A stretch of DNA of 64,000 nt. Origin: Bradyrhizobium sp. AZCC 2262. Lineage in GTDB: Bacteria > Pseudomonadota > Alphaproteobacteria > Rhizobiales > Xanthobacteraceae. Within the stretch, counting starts at the first letter, position 1, and each line of letters begins with the position of its first letter. The notes below the pieces were generated by a model, which was given only the letters and a program-made list of their open reading frames with translations, was not told where the DNA came from and did not search any database. The position numbers and the translations under genes were made by a program. Below are positions 17,088 to 26,579 of this stretch, piece after piece. The stretch covers positions 9,042,501 through 9,106,500 of the forward strand of contig NZ_JAZHRT010000001.1 in NCBI RefSeq assembly GCF_036924535.1. Direction: 5' to 3'.

Positions 17088-18077
17088 TTACCGCGCGCAA
17101 TCGACGATGACGGTTCCCAGCTTGTCGCCTTTCTCCACCGCCAGATGTGCCTGCGCGGTATCGGAGAGCGCAAACTGCGCAGCGACGTTGTGAATGCGCG
17201 GACCGGCTGCCAGCCATTTTGAAACGTCCGCCTGCGCTGCCGCCAATAAAGGCTGTGGCAGCGCGAACAGCACCAGCGCGCGCAGCGCGATGCATTTTTC
17301 CATCAATTCGCGCATCGGCACGACCGGCGTGCGATTGCCGTTGGTGGCGTAGACCGCGATCGTGGAATTCATGCCCATCAGCTTCAGCGTGGTATCGATA
17401 TTGCCGCCGAAATCGACATCGACGACGCGGTCGACGCCGCGCTGCCCGGTGAAGGCCATCGCTTTGGCGACGACGTCTTCGGTCCTGTAATTGACAACGA
17501 GGTCGGCGCCCGCAAGCCGCGCCTGTTCGGCCTTGGCCGCCGAGCTGACGGTCGCGATCACCTTGGCGCCGCCCCATTTGGCGAGTTGCACGGCATAGTG
17601 ACCGACGGCGCCCGCACCACCGGTGACCAGCACCGTCTGTCCCACGATCGGGCCGTCGCAATAGAGGCAGGTCCACGCCGTCATGGCGGGGATGCCGAGG
17701 GTGGCGCCTTCGGCAAACGAGAGATTGTCCGGCAGTGGCGTCACCAGATGTTCGGCGAGCGCAATATATTCAGCCGCCGTGCCGAAGGCGCGGCCGTTGC
17801 GCTGGCCGTTGAACAGCCAGACGCGCTGGCCGGGCTTGAGCCGCGTGACGCCGTCGCCGACCTGGTCGATGATGCCAGCACCGTCGCTGTTCGGAATGAC
17901 GCGCGGATATTCCATCGCGCGATAGCTGCCGCCGCGGCGGCCGACATCGGCGGGATTGATGCCGGACGCCTCCAGCCGCACCCGGACTTCGCCCGGGCCG
18001 GCTGTGGGCGTCGGCATCTCGCTATAGGTCAGCACATCGGGCGCGGGGCCCGTTCGCTCGTACCAGACCGCTTTCAC
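17088..18077 (-). CDS. zinc-type/quinone oxidoreductase, medium-chain dehydrogenase family
   Basis: A 329-residue NADPH-dependent MDR protein. The N-terminal GroES-like domain has EVRVRLEASGINPADVGRRGG. The Rossmann domain has VLVTGGAGAVGHYAVQLAKWGGAKV at about 145-170, typical of quinone reductases without zinc. The start is taken as the GTG at 18077, which overlaps the stop of the upstream SDR gene by four bases (GTGA); a longer frame would lie inside that gene. The two are therefore translationally coupled and probably act in sequence on an enone or quinone. The substrate is unknown. Confidence 0.85.
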   Translation of the reverse strand: MKAVWYERTGPAPDVLTYSEMPTPTAGPGEVRVRLEASGINPADVGRRGGSYRAMEYPRVIPNSDGAGIIDQVGDGVTRLKPGQRVWLFNGQRNGRAFGTAAEYIALAEHLVTPLPDNLSFAEGATLGIPAMTAWTCLYCDGPIVGQTVLVTGGAGAVGHYAVQLAKWGGAKVIATVSSAAKAEQARLAGADLVVNYRTEDVVAKAMAFTGQRGVDRVVDVDFGGNIDTTLKLMGMNSTIAVYATNGNRTPVVPMRELMEKCIALRALVLFALPQPLLAAAQADVSKWLAAGPRIHNVAAQFALSDTAQAHLAVEKGDKLGTVIVDCAR

Positions 18078-18856
18078 AGCGTACCCGGAAATGCGCCGCC
18101 GTCGAGCAGGATGTTCTGCCCGGTGATGTAGCCGGCCCTGGCGCCGCACAGGAAGGCGCAGGCATAGCCGAACTCATCGGGCTCGCCGAACCGTCCGGCC
18201 GGATTTTGCTTGGCGCGCTCGGCAAACACCTGGTCCGGCGTGATGCCGCGCTTCTCGGCCTCCGCTTTGCCCACACCGCGCAGGCGGTCGGTGTCGAACG
18301 GTCCCGGCAGCAGCGCGTTGATGGTGACGTTGCTGATCACGGTCTTGCGCGACAGCCCGGCGACGAAGCCGGTGAGGCCGGCACGCGCGCCATTGGAAAG
18401 GCCGAGAATATCGATCGGCGCCTTCACCGCGGCCGAGGTGATATTGACGATGCGGCCGAATTTCCGCGCCATCATGCCGTCCACCGTCGCCTTGATCAGT
18501 TCGATCGGCGTCAGCATGTTGGCGTCGATCGCCTTGATCCAGTCGTCGCGGGTCCAGTTGCGGAAATCGCCGGGCGGCGGGCCGCCGGCATTGTTGATCA
18601 GGATGTCCGGATCGGGACAGGCTTTCAGCGCGGCTTCGCGCCCGGCCGGCGTCGTAATGTCGCCGGCGACTTCCGTGACGGTGACGGTCGGATAGGCTTT
18701 GCGGATTTCATCGGCGGTCTTTTTCAGCGCCTCCGCGCCGCGTGCGGTCAGCGTGACATGCACGCCTTCATTGGCCAGCGCCATGGCGCAGGCGCGCCCC
18801 AGGCCCTTGCTCGATGCGCAGACGATGGCGCGGCGGCCTTTGATCTCAAGATCCAC
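18074..18856 (-). CDS. SDR family oxidoreductase lacking the usual Tyr-x-x-x-Lys
   Basis: A 260-residue short-chain dehydrogenase fold. The cofactor site is ASSKGLGRACA near residues 14-24, and the NNAGG motif follows strand 4. The active-site serine is in VNITSAAV. Where YxxxK is expected the sequence reads LGLSNGARAGLTGF, so both Tyr and Lys are replaced. Either a different catalytic arrangement applies or the enzyme is not a classical dehydrogenase. It is coupled to the quinone-reductase-like gene downstream by a four-base overlap. Confidence 0.8.
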   Translation of the reverse strand: MDLEIKGRRAIVCASSKGLGRACAMALANEGVHVTLTARGAEALKKTADEIRKAYPTVTVTEVAGDITTPAGREAALKACPDPDILINNAGGPPPGDFRNWTRDDWIKAIDANMLTPIELIKATVDGMMARKFGRIVNITSAAVKAPIDILGLSNGARAGLTGFVAGLSRKTVISNVTINALLPGPFDTDRLRGVGKAEAEKRGITPDQVFAERAKQNPAGRFGEPDEFGYACAFLCGARAGYITGQNILLDGGAFPGTL

Positions 18857-18977
18857 GGTTTCTCTCCCGTTGTGTCAGGTGATTTTCTGAAAGTCGGATG
18901 AACTACTCTAACCAAGTCGAGCGGCCCTGATAAGGGAGCGGCTACCGCCGAAACGCATATCAGGGAGACCACGCCGA

Positions 18978-19493
18978 TTATATGTGCCGGTCTTTCTTCA
19001 GGCGGTCGATCGCCGCCACGAGATCCGGCGGAAGAGACTTGACGCCCATTTGCGCGGCGGCCGATAGCAGAGGCCGCAACTGCGACCCGGTCATGAATGC
19101 CGGCTGCCGGTTTGCCGGCACAAGCTGATCGAAGATCAGCACAACCGTGATCGCAATCAGGCCGACGCGCACTGCGCCAAGGGTGGCGCCGGCAAGGCGG
19201 TCTCCGATGCCGGCTTGCGGTCCAATGAAGTCGTCGAGGACGATGCACGCCAGCTTTCCGAGCACCATGCCGGTGACCAGAAAAACTCCGAAGAACAGCC
19301 CCGAATTCTGCGCGAACGGCAGGGCATGCTGGCCATCGAGCGGCGGCGTCACCAGCGGCACCAGCCCCATCGCGATCGGCATCGCGGCGATATAGGCCAG
19401 AATCGCAATTGCGCTGCGCAATAGCCCGGTATTGAAACCGGTGACCACGGCAATAGTCAGTCCGAGATAGACGACGGCATCGAAACTGTTCAT
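18978..19493 (-). CDS. cvpA: CvpA family membrane protein
   Basis: A 171-residue inner-membrane protein with four hydrophobic segments at about residues 5-25, 28-48, 65-88 and 105-125. The LTIAVVTGFNTGLLRSAIAILAYI opening and the GDRLAGATLGAVRVGLI loop fit the CvpA/colicin V production family, of which many members have an unassigned role in envelope physiology. The C-terminal 45 residues are soluble. It stands alone, with gaps of about 120 and 160 bases to its neighbours. Confidence 0.75.
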   Translation of the reverse strand: MNSFDAVVYLGLTIAVVTGFNTGLLRSAIAILAYIAAMPIAMGLVPLVTPPLDGQHALPFAQNSGLFFGVFLVTGMVLGKLACIVLDDFIGPQAGIGDRLAGATLGAVRVGLIAITVVLIFDQLVPANRQPAFMTGSQLRPLLSAAAQMGVKSLPPDLVAAIDRLKKDRHI

Positions 19494-19656
19494 GGGGAAT
19501 ATTCCACCCGGTTTCGATACCGATGCTTCGTCAATGAATCGGACTGGCGATCGCTAAAATCGTCTGCATCGACAAGCCAAAGCGTGCCCGCGAGGACTTC
19601 GTCCCGTCTGAACGACCGGGTCACGGGCTATTGCACTTCTCGCGATAGCGGGGCGA

Positions 19657-21270
19657 TCAATTCGCCCGTATCTCCGCTTTGATCATGTCGGCGGCCTTCT
19701 CGCCGATCATGATGGTCGGTGCGTTGGTGTTGCCGCCGATCAGGGTCGGCATGATCGAGGCGTCGACCACTCGCAATCCTTCGATGCCGTACACTTTCAG
19801 CTTCGGATCGACCACGGCCATCGGATCGTTGACGCCCATCTTGGCTGACCCGACCGGGTGATAGACGGTGTCGACACGCGCGCGCAGGAGGTTGCGGATG
19901 TCGTCATCGCTATGCACGCCTTCCGTGAACATCTCCTTCTTCTGCAACGCGCGCAGCGCCGGCGTCTCCATCAGCCGCCGCGTGGTCTTGAAGCCCGCTA
20001 CCATGGTTTCCAGATCGTCCGCCTCGCCGAAGAAGTTCGGGTCGATCAGCGGTGCTGCAAGCGGATCGGCGCTGCCGAGCGAAACGCTGCCGCGGCTTTT
20101 TGGCCGCAGCAGGCAGACGTGGCAGGTGAAGCCGGTGCCGCGATGGCGCTTGCGGCCGTGGTCGTCGGCCAGCGCCATGCCGAAATGAAGCTGGATATCG
20201 GGCACGTCGAGGTCCGGCCGGGTTTTCAGGAAGCCGCCGCACTCGGCGAAGTTCGACGTCATCGGCCCCCTTCGTTCGCGCCGGTATTGGCCGATAGCGC
20301 GCAGCAGCCGCGGCAACGCTTTAAGCGAAATGCCGTTGAAGTTGGGATTGTCGGACATGTAGCCGAACACGAAGTCCGGATGGTCCTGCAGGTTCTGTCC
20401 GACGCCGGGCAGATGATGCACGGTGGCAATGCCGTGCTTGCCAAGCTCGGCACTGTCGCCGACGCCGGAGAGCATCAGCAATTGCGGGGTCTGGAACGCA
20501 CCGGAGGACACGATCACCTCGCGCCGGGCGCGGATCTGCTTCAACTCCTTGGCCTGGCGGTATTCGACGCCGACCGCGCGCTTGCCTTCGAACAGGATGC
20601 GGGTGGTATGGGCATGGGTCTCGACGCGCAGATTGGCGCGGTTTGCCATATGCGGGTGAATATAGGCGCGCGCGGCGCTGCAGCGTTCGCCATTCTTCTG
20701 CGTCAATTGATAGATGCCGAGCCCCTCGTGCTCATCGGCGTTAAAATCCTCGCGCAGGCGGAACTGCGCTTCCTGCGCCGCCTGCAGGAAGATCTGCTGT
20801 ACCGGATTGCCGGTGCGCGACTTGTTGACGGCGAGCGGGCCGCCCTTGCCGTGATATTCGCCGTCAAAGTCGGAATTGTCTTCGGCGCGTTTGAAGTAGG
20901 GCAGCACTTCGGCGAACGACCACCCGGCATTGCCGAGCGAGGCCCATTGATCGTAGTCGGCGCGGTGGCCGCGGATATAGACCATCGCGTTGATGGCGGA
21001 AGAGCCGCCGAGCCCCTTGCCGCGCGGCTGATAGCCGATGCGGCCGTTGAGGCCCTTCTGCGGCACGGTGTTGAAGGCCCAGTTGTTGACGTTGCCGGCG
21101 ACCATCAGCACGAGTGCGAACGGGGTCGTGACCACCCAATTGTCGTTCTTGCCGCCGGCGTCCAGCACCGCCACCGAAATGTTCGGGTCCTCCGACAGCC
21201 GCCCAGCCACCGTGCAGCCGCCGGAGCCACCGCCCACCACCACGAAGTCGAATGTATCGGTCACACCCAT
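19657..21270 (-). CDS. GMC family FAD-dependent oxidoreductase
   Basis: A 537-residue glucose-methanol-choline oxidoreductase. The N-terminal FAD-binding fold is DFVVVGGGSGGCTVAGRLSE, the GMC signature is GKGLGGSSAINAMVYIRG at about residues 75-95, and the catalytic His lies near the C-terminus in DTVYHPVGSAKMG. The closest recalled relatives are choline dehydrogenase-like alcohol dehydrogenases. It oxidises an alcohol, which is not readable. The start at 21270 is chosen over 21306 because the FAD fold begins right after it. It is monocistronic by spacing. Confidence 0.85.
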   Translation of the reverse strand: MGVTDTFDFVVVGGGSGGCTVAGRLSEDPNISVAVLDAGGKNDNWVVTTPFALVLMVAGNVNNWAFNTVPQKGLNGRIGYQPRGKGLGGSSAINAMVYIRGHRADYDQWASLGNAGWSFAEVLPYFKRAEDNSDFDGEYHGKGGPLAVNKSRTGNPVQQIFLQAAQEAQFRLREDFNADEHEGLGIYQLTQKNGERCSAARAYIHPHMANRANLRVETHAHTTRILFEGKRAVGVEYRQAKELKQIRARREVIVSSGAFQTPQLLMLSGVGDSAELGKHGIATVHHLPGVGQNLQDHPDFVFGYMSDNPNFNGISLKALPRLLRAIGQYRRERRGPMTSNFAECGGFLKTRPDLDVPDIQLHFGMALADDHGRKRHRGTGFTCHVCLLRPKSRGSVSLGSADPLAAPLIDPNFFGEADDLETMVAGFKTTRRLMETPALRALQKKEMFTEGVHSDDDIRNLLRARVDTVYHPVGSAKMGVNDPMAVVDPKLKVYGIEGLRVVDASIMPTLIGGNTNAPTIMIGEKAADMIKAEIRAN

Positions 21271-21588
21271 CCCCCCGCTTTTGTTGTGGCAGGCCGGCCT
21301 GACCACGCTTTGGGGGCCAAAACTCCGCTTTTGCGGCGTTTATGGCAAGAGCGGTTCCAGGAGGCGGTTTTGTCCCCTCAAACCCTCGTTTTTGCTGTCA
21401 TAAAATCCTCAAAAGCCGAGCCTTTCCCCTTTCCAAAGCGGGGCGACGTTGATACATACGCCTCGCGCCCGATGGCTTCGGCCCGGGTCGCCTTCTCAGG
21501 AAGCCTCGGAACGGGATCGGTCGGCGTCGTCTGGCGTTCGCCGGGATCGTTTCGACACCGGCTTTTCGAAGGCAGCGCAACGGTTTAA
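21271..21588. other. intergenic region upstream of the initiator tRNA
   Basis: This 318-base gap lies between the GMC oxidoreductase start and the tRNA. It must contain the tRNA promoter, but I could not pick convincing -35/-10 boxes. The open frames crossing it on either strand have Arg/Pro-rich, non-coding composition. Confidence 0.4.
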
Positions 21589-21665
<77 letters not shown>

Positions 21666-21670
21666 AATAA

Positions 21671-21705
21671 AGCCCTTGAAAACACATCGTTTTCAAGGGC
21701 TTTTT
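21671..21705 (+). terminator. terminator of the initiator tRNA gene
   Basis: A perfect 13-bp stem (AGCCCTTGAAAAC and its complement, 21671-21683 with 21689-21701), a five-base loop and TTTTT. It begins five bases after the tRNA CCA end. Confidence 0.95.
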
Positions 21706-21974
21706 GCTGTCGCAACATTGACCGGCAATGTCGCTCGTGGAAGCGCCCGTAGGAAAGTCGCAGCGTGAATTCGACGGAGTTGCGCGCGATGCGGCGACCC
21801 TATCGTGTCAATCGGCCCAATGACAGGCGCGTCCGCAATATCCGCTCGAATTTCGGCGGCATGCGCTTGGGCGAGCCTGCTTAGGTCGGAAAACCCGCGA
21901 CGGTGAAGATATTCTTGATCGAAGTCGGAACGCCTTGCAACGAGCCCGCTCGTGAACCGAAGGTATTCTTGCAC
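21693..21974 (-). CDS. possible small hypothetical gene downstream of the YcaO gene
   Basis: A 93-codon frame starting with GTG, 41 bases after the YcaO stop and on the same strand. The central part (DFDQEYLHRRGFSDLSRLAQAHAAEIRADI) has a protein-like helical look. Against it, the ribosome-binding site is weak, the stop falls inside the tRNA terminator, and no family is recognised. If real, it would be the last gene of the TfuA-YcaO transcript. Confidence 0.28.
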   Translation of the reverse strand: MQEYLRFTSGLVARRSDFDQEYLHRRGFSDLSRLAQAHAAEIRADIADAPVIGPIDTIGSPHRAQLRRIHAATFLRALPRATLPVNVATAKSP

Positions 21975-22015
21975 TTTAATCGCCTTGCCGGGCGTATTGG
22001 GCGATGGGCTTGCTG

Positions 22016-23275
22016 CTAGGCTGGTTGCAAGTCTTCACGCCCCAGCCCTTGTTGTTTTAGAAATTCACACATTCTCCAGCCGGGCCTGTACAGCGCGCCC
22101 GCCTTGGGCGTTTTGTATTCCAGATCCGGGACACACACGAACACGACTGAAAATACTTCGTTCTCCGCCAGATCCACCACGATTGCGTTGCGCAGGTTTG
22201 CCTTGCCCAGTCGTTTCAAGATTTCCTGCAGCAGCGCCGGCAAGTCCAACGACATGCCCTCGGATTCCGCGCATAGCTTGCCAAAGTCGACCGTTGCAGG
22301 CTGGGACGCCATTTTCGCCAGTGCGGCGCGATTCCCGGGCGTTTCGCAGGGGAATTCTTCGCGATAGCGCGACCAGGTGAGGTCCTCACGCAGGCCGGAA
22401 ATGTGGGTCGCCCGGCTTTGCGCCGCTTCAGTAATGGCGCGAGCGAGCGCGATCGTCGCAATCGGATGGCACCCGTAACCCGATGCCTGCTGCGGATAAG
22501 GTGTCGCGTTTCGGCGATCGATGATCGTGCAAGTGAAAACAGGAATCTCGATATTGACCGTCGCGTGCCAAATAAAGATCTCCAGCCCTGCCGACAGGCA
22601 CTTCTCAACGAGCGGCTGGCAGACCGGATCCCTGATCGATTGCACGATCACACGGCGCCTTCCGCCCACGTTCAAATTGTCCTGTTCAACAGACCAGAAA
22701 GATACCTGGTCTCGCTCGATGACCTCGCAAAGCCCGTGGACGATCGCTTCCGTCCGCGTATTTCCTGACGCGAGTCCATTTGACGACGTCAGGAATACGG
22801 GTCTCGCTTTGCGCTTGGAGAAATCCAAATCCAGCAGTTCGGAAGGAATCCACTTCTGGCCGCCGTCCAGCAAATCCTCGCCCTTCAGCCATGGTACCTG
22901 TCTACTTTCGGACACCTCGGCGTCCGAGCGAATTGCCAGCCGATGCGGAGAGATGAAGGATGGATCACGGTTGCATTCGAAGAGATCCCGAACGGCGGGA
23001 GGCGGCCGGCGCTGTTCGGCATGAAAGACTTCGATGCTTTCCATGATGCCCGACACGGTCGCCAGTTCGTGGGTTATGCCCTTTCCTTGCGAGACGGACA
23101 GGGAGAGGCCCAAGGGTCGAACGACCGTCCAAACCGGGATCCCGATGGTATCGAGCCCCGTGATGTTGGCGAGACGAGCGATTCCAAAACCAGCCAGCAA
23201 CGGCTTCAACCGAGCAAGAGTTTCCCGTGCCGCCCGTTCGCGAATGGTGCCGCCTAGATCGTTGCCCAGACTCAT
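22016..23275 (-). CDS. YcaO-domain protein (ATP-dependent peptide backbone modification)
   Basis: A 419-residue YcaO enzyme. The family's ATP-binding elements are visible: SQGKGITHELATVSGIMESIE (residues 62-82, with the paired glutamates), SSNGLASGNTRTEAIVHGLCEVIERD (164-189) and QASGYGCHPIATIALARAITEAAQSR (about 283-308). YcaO enzymes activate backbone amides with ATP to give azolines or, with TfuA, thioamides. A TfuA gene lies 69 bases upstream, which points to thioamidation. The C-terminus (GREDLQPA) lacks the PxPxP end of azoline-forming YcaOs. No fused E1-like domain is present. The substrate may be the paired peptides at 27605-28129. Confidence 0.9.
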   Translation of the reverse strand: MSLGNDLGGTIRERAARETLARLKPLLAGFGIARLANITGLDTIGIPVWTVVRPLGLSLSVSQGKGITHELATVSGIMESIEVFHAEQRRPPPAVRDLFECNRDPSFISPHRLAIRSDAEVSESRQVPWLKGEDLLDGGQKWIPSELLDLDFSKRKARPVFLTSSNGLASGNTRTEAIVHGLCEVIERDQVSFWSVEQDNLNVGGRRRVIVQSIRDPVCQPLVEKCLSAGLEIFIWHATVNIEIPVFTCTIIDRRNATPYPQQASGYGCHPIATIALARAITEAAQSRATHISGLREDLTWSRYREEFPCETPGNRAALAKMASQPATVDFGKLCAESEGMSLDLPALLQEILKRLGKANLRNAIVVDLAENEVFSVVFVCVPDLEYKTPKAGALYRPGWRMCEFLKQQGLGREDLQPA

Positions 23276-23344
23276 TTGTGCCGCGCCCCGGACGAGAAGC
23301 CGAATGCAGTCAAAAAGTGTCGGCTACTCAGGCTTGGATGCCGA

Positions 23345-24079
23345 CTACCATCTGCTGATCGGAGGAATGTCACCGGTCTCGATCAAAAACTGCTTTGTCC
23401 AATAATCTGTCGCCGGCAATTCCCATCCACCATTCTTGCACGTGGGGGACGATGACAGCACGGCGTTCAACATCATTTCTGCATCCAAAGCTTTGATGTC
23501 GATCTTGCAGGTTTCATAGAGGTCGAACATGGCAGCCCCCCGGCTGCCAAACTCGTCTTCGAACGCGCCCCGGATCGCTGACAAGGTGCGTCCGGAAAAG
23601 TGAATCTCCTTCAGCGACGATGCAATACGAACTTCATGCTCGGAATTGATATGCCCGCGGCTTCTCATGTTTCGAAGGGAGCGCCTGATGTTCACCATTG
23701 CCTCCGAAAGCGATTCAAAATTCAGCTCCGAAACGGCGTGGATCACACACACCTCGTCATCGTCTTGTAACACGCCGCGGCGAAATGCCCGATAGACCCA
23801 ACCAAATCCGACCATGCCGTATGTGTGCAGTTCAGCGGCCCTCAGTGCCCCCGTGCTGGAAGCGCCACAAACCGCTGCGCCACTCTTCAAGGCAAACAGT
23901 ATCTCCTTGTGCCACACCGACGGGACGTTGCCGAAATAACCGTCGATGATGCAGATCACTTTGTAGCCGGCCAGAACGGCCTGAAATACGGAGCCGAGCG
24001 CCGCAGGCGCAAAAAAATGGGCGCGGTCCTGACCCTTTTCCAGCCTTGTCGGACCAACAAACACGCAAATGTCAGACAA
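23345..24079 (-). CDS. TfuA-like core domain protein
   Basis: A 244-residue protein. The family core is clear: VFVGPTR at the N-terminus, IDGYFGNVPSVWHKEILFAL, then GAAVCGASSTGALRAAELHTYGMVG and DDEVCVIHA. TfuA partners YcaO in thioamide formation (named from trifolitoxin; in archaea it helps make thioglycine in methyl-CoM reductase), apparently by aiding sulfur delivery. The start is uncertain: TTG at 24079 or GTG at 24064; ATG is not available. It precedes the YcaO gene on the same strand and is divergent from the metallopeptidase-like gene. Confidence 0.88.
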   Translation of the reverse strand: MSDICVFVGPTRLEKGQDRAHFFAPAALGSVFQAVLAGYKVICIIDGYFGNVPSVWHKEILFALKSGAAVCGASSTGALRAAELHTYGMVGFGWVYRAFRRGVLQDDDEVCVIHAVSELNFESLSEAMVNIRRSLRNMRSRGHINSEHEVRIASSLKEIHFSGRTLSAIRGAFEDEFGSRGAAMFDLYETCKIDIKALDAEMMLNAVLSSSPTCKNGGWELPATDYWTKQFLIETGDIPPISRW

Positions 24080-24225
24080 ACTCTGTCGCCCTATCTCGAA
24101 AGATACAATCCCCTAGGCTACTGGAAACGATAACGGATGATGATAGGCTGCGCAACGCAATCAGTTCGATTATCAGCCTAGTGGTTCTACTTCAGAGCGC
24201 CGGCCGGATTGAAGGGATCGATCAA

Positions 24226-26547
24226 ATGCCCGAAGTCGCAGGCATCAACCCGCAAAGAACGATCGAGTTCAACGAACTCTCAAACGCATACATTATCCGC
24301 GATAAAGGGTCGATTGTACGCGCCGTCCTGCACATTCAGAAACCGGTCGTTATCCGTGCAGCCGCGGCCCTTGAGGCCGCGAAGAGCTACCTTCAAGCAC
24401 ACGCAGAATTATTGAATCTCGAGCCCGTCCAGTTGACGGACCTTGATCGTCCGATCGAACCGACCAGCCCGGATTTGGACTACCGCTTCTTGAGCGAAAA
24501 GACGCAATTCGACGTCACGACTGTCACCTTCCAACAGGCCTGGAATGGCTGGCCGGTGTGGCGGTCGGCTATCGCGGTCCACCTTAAGCGCTTGTCGGAG
24601 TCTTTCCAGGTCATTGCAGCGCATATACCGCGACAAGAGGCGCTCAACCGAGACTTTCTCGATAAAATCGCGAGGATGATTCCGAGGATTGATGAGCAGA
24701 CTTTAGCGCGCCAACTGGGAATAGACGACAACGCCTCGCGATTTGACGTCCCGTCCCTGCGCATCACGCAGCAGAACCCGATGATCTATCGCTATGACGC
24801 GGCGCAACGCACACCGCTGCCCGAGGCCGATCAACCAGAGATGCCGTTATTGCCGGTTCCAGCCGACATCGTCGATGGAAGCTACAATGCGGTTGTGGCG
24901 GTTCACTTCGATCTCCTTCGGCACGGGCGCCGCGGGCCAACGCATTGGGTTGCCCTGCTCGAGGCCAGAACGCGGGCGGTCCTGCACCTTGAAGAGTCTG
25001 CCAACGACATGGATGGAAAGGTATTTCTCGCCGACCCCGTGACGTCACACGGCGGACCGTTGCCAGATGCCGACAACAATGCGCTGAACCCTCTTCGCGT
25101 GCAGGTAAGTCTGCCGAATTTGGTCGCGAGCAATCCTCAGTTGCTTTGCGGGACCAACGTCAAGATCGTCGATATCGACGGCCCGATCAGACCACCCGTC
25201 CACCCCGTCCCCGGCACCGGATTTGAGTTTAATGTACGCACGGATGAATTTTCCGCCGTCAACGCCTATCACAACTGTGACCGCTTTTTTTCATTTGTGG
25301 AGGCGTTGGGGTTCAAGCGCGACGAGTATTTTTCGTGCACTACATTTCCCATTGAGGTCGATCATCGCGGGGCTCCCACGGAGGGCGTAACCAGCACCGA
25401 TGCTCAAACGAGAGGAACGCCATTTCCTCAGCCCGACGGGACCGAAATAAAGATGGGAATTCGGGCTGTCGTTTTTGCTCTCGCGGAAGCAGACGCGGTG
25501 CCGCCGATTGGTAACGCAGACGACTGGCGCGTGGTGCTGCACGAGCTTGGGGGACATGGCACTTTGCTCAATCACGTGGGTTCAACGAAATTCCTGTTCT
25601 CCCACAGTATCGGCGACAGTATGGCGGCGATTCTCAACGATCCGGAGTCAAAAGCCGACGACCAAAACCTGACATTTCCATGGACCGAATACGGCCGCAG
25701 ACATGATCGCGATCCTCATGATGGCTGGGCTTGGGATGGACCAATGGACCTGAATGACGGACCCAAGCAGCTTAAGCGGGAGCAGATCCTTTCCACGACC
25801 CACTTCAATCTCTACAAGGCGATCGGCGGAGCCGACGGGAGCGACGTTCGCAAGCGTCGCTTCGCAGCCGAATTCACCACCTACCTCATGTTGCGCGCTA
25901 TCCAAACACTGACGCATCCGACCAACCCGCAGCACGCGTCGGATTGGCTATGCAATCTGATCGTCGCCGACGCCTGCGACTGGACCTGCAGGGGACATAG
26001 CGGTGGCGCCTACGAGAAGGTCATCTACTGGGCATTCCAGAAGCAGGGCCTGTTCAATTTTGCTGCTCCTGATGTTGACGTTTACATCAACGACGGACGT
26101 CAAGGTGAGTACCAATACCAGGCTGACCACACCAATTGCCTTTCCATTTGGAACCGGCTTGCGGGCGACGGTCTTGAAGGCCACCAGACTCCAGCGCCTG
26201 GCGTCGCCAATTTTGCATACGTCAAAATAACAAATCGCGGCAGCAAGACCGCAGCATCGGTCGTTGTGAACGCGTTCCAGAACAAGCCCCAAGGCCAACT
26301 GGTCTATCCCGACGATTGGCAACCGATGGAAACACCTTGGCTTGCCGCGAACGACCTGCTGCGCGGCGCCGCCGAAACGACGGTCGGTCCTTTCAGATGG
26401 ACACCATCGTCATCCGACAATGCGATACTTATGGCGGTCTCGGCAAACGGCGATGCCAGCAATCTCGCCAAATTCAGCGACGGCAAGTCGATCTCCGATT
26501 CGCGACTGGTACCGCATGACAACAACATCGGAATGCGAAAGGTCTAG
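24226..26547 (+). CDS. FTP-domain M4/M36-type metallopeptidase-like protein, altered zinc motif
   Basis: A 773-residue protein with no signal peptide. About residues 1-150 resemble a fungalysin/thermolysin propeptide (AAKSYLQAHAELLNL, then VTFQQAWNGWPVWRSAIAVH). The catalytic-type region has HELGGHGTLLNHVG at residues 439-452 and SHSIGDSMAAIL from residue 459. The motif is H-E-x-x-x-H, one residue longer than HExxH, and the expected third-ligand Glu is a His (H460). It may be a variant zinc site or a non-enzymatic relative. The ATG at 24226 has GAAGGG upstream; the longer frame would overlap the TfuA start. A leader-peptide processing role is a guess from context. Confidence 0.7.
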   Translation: MPEVAGINPQRTIEFNELSNAYIIRDKGSIVRAVLHIQKPVVIRAAAALEAAKSYLQAHAELLNLEPVQLTDLDRPIEPTSPDLDYRFLSEKTQFDVTTVTFQQAWNGWPVWRSAIAVHLKRLSESFQVIAAHIPRQEALNRDFLDKIARMIPRIDEQTLARQLGIDDNASRFDVPSLRITQQNPMIYRYDAAQRTPLPEADQPEMPLLPVPADIVDGSYNAVVAVHFDLLRHGRRGPTHWVALLEARTRAVLHLEESANDMDGKVFLADPVTSHGGPLPDADNNALNPLRVQVSLPNLVASNPQLLCGTNVKIVDIDGPIRPPVHPVPGTGFEFNVRTDEFSAVNAYHNCDRFFSFVEALGFKRDEYFSCTTFPIEVDHRGAPTEGVTSTDAQTRGTPFPQPDGTEIKMGIRAVVFALAEADAVPPIGNADDWRVVLHELGGHGTLLNHVGSTKFLFSHSIGDSMAAILNDPESKADDQNLTFPWTEYGRRHDRDPHDGWAWDGPMDLNDGPKQLKREQILSTTHFNLYKAIGGADGSDVRKRRFAAEFTTYLMLRAIQTLTHPTNPQHASDWLCNLIVADACDWTCRGHSGGAYEKVIYWAFQKQGLFNFAAPDVDVYINDGRQGEYQYQADHTNCLSIWNRLAGDGLEGHQTPAPGVANFAYVKITNRGSKTAASVVVNAFQNKPQGQLVYPDDWQPMETPWLAANDLLRGAAETTVGPFRWTPSSSDNAILMAVSANGDASNLAKFSDGKSISDSRLVPHDNNIGMRKV

Positions 26548-26579
26548 TGATCGCGTCTGTACCGACAAACTTAATCTCG

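Noticed and set aside
21307..21588. Various frames crossing the tRNA upstream region
   Set aside because: Arg/Pro-rich shadow composition, no ribosome-binding sites.
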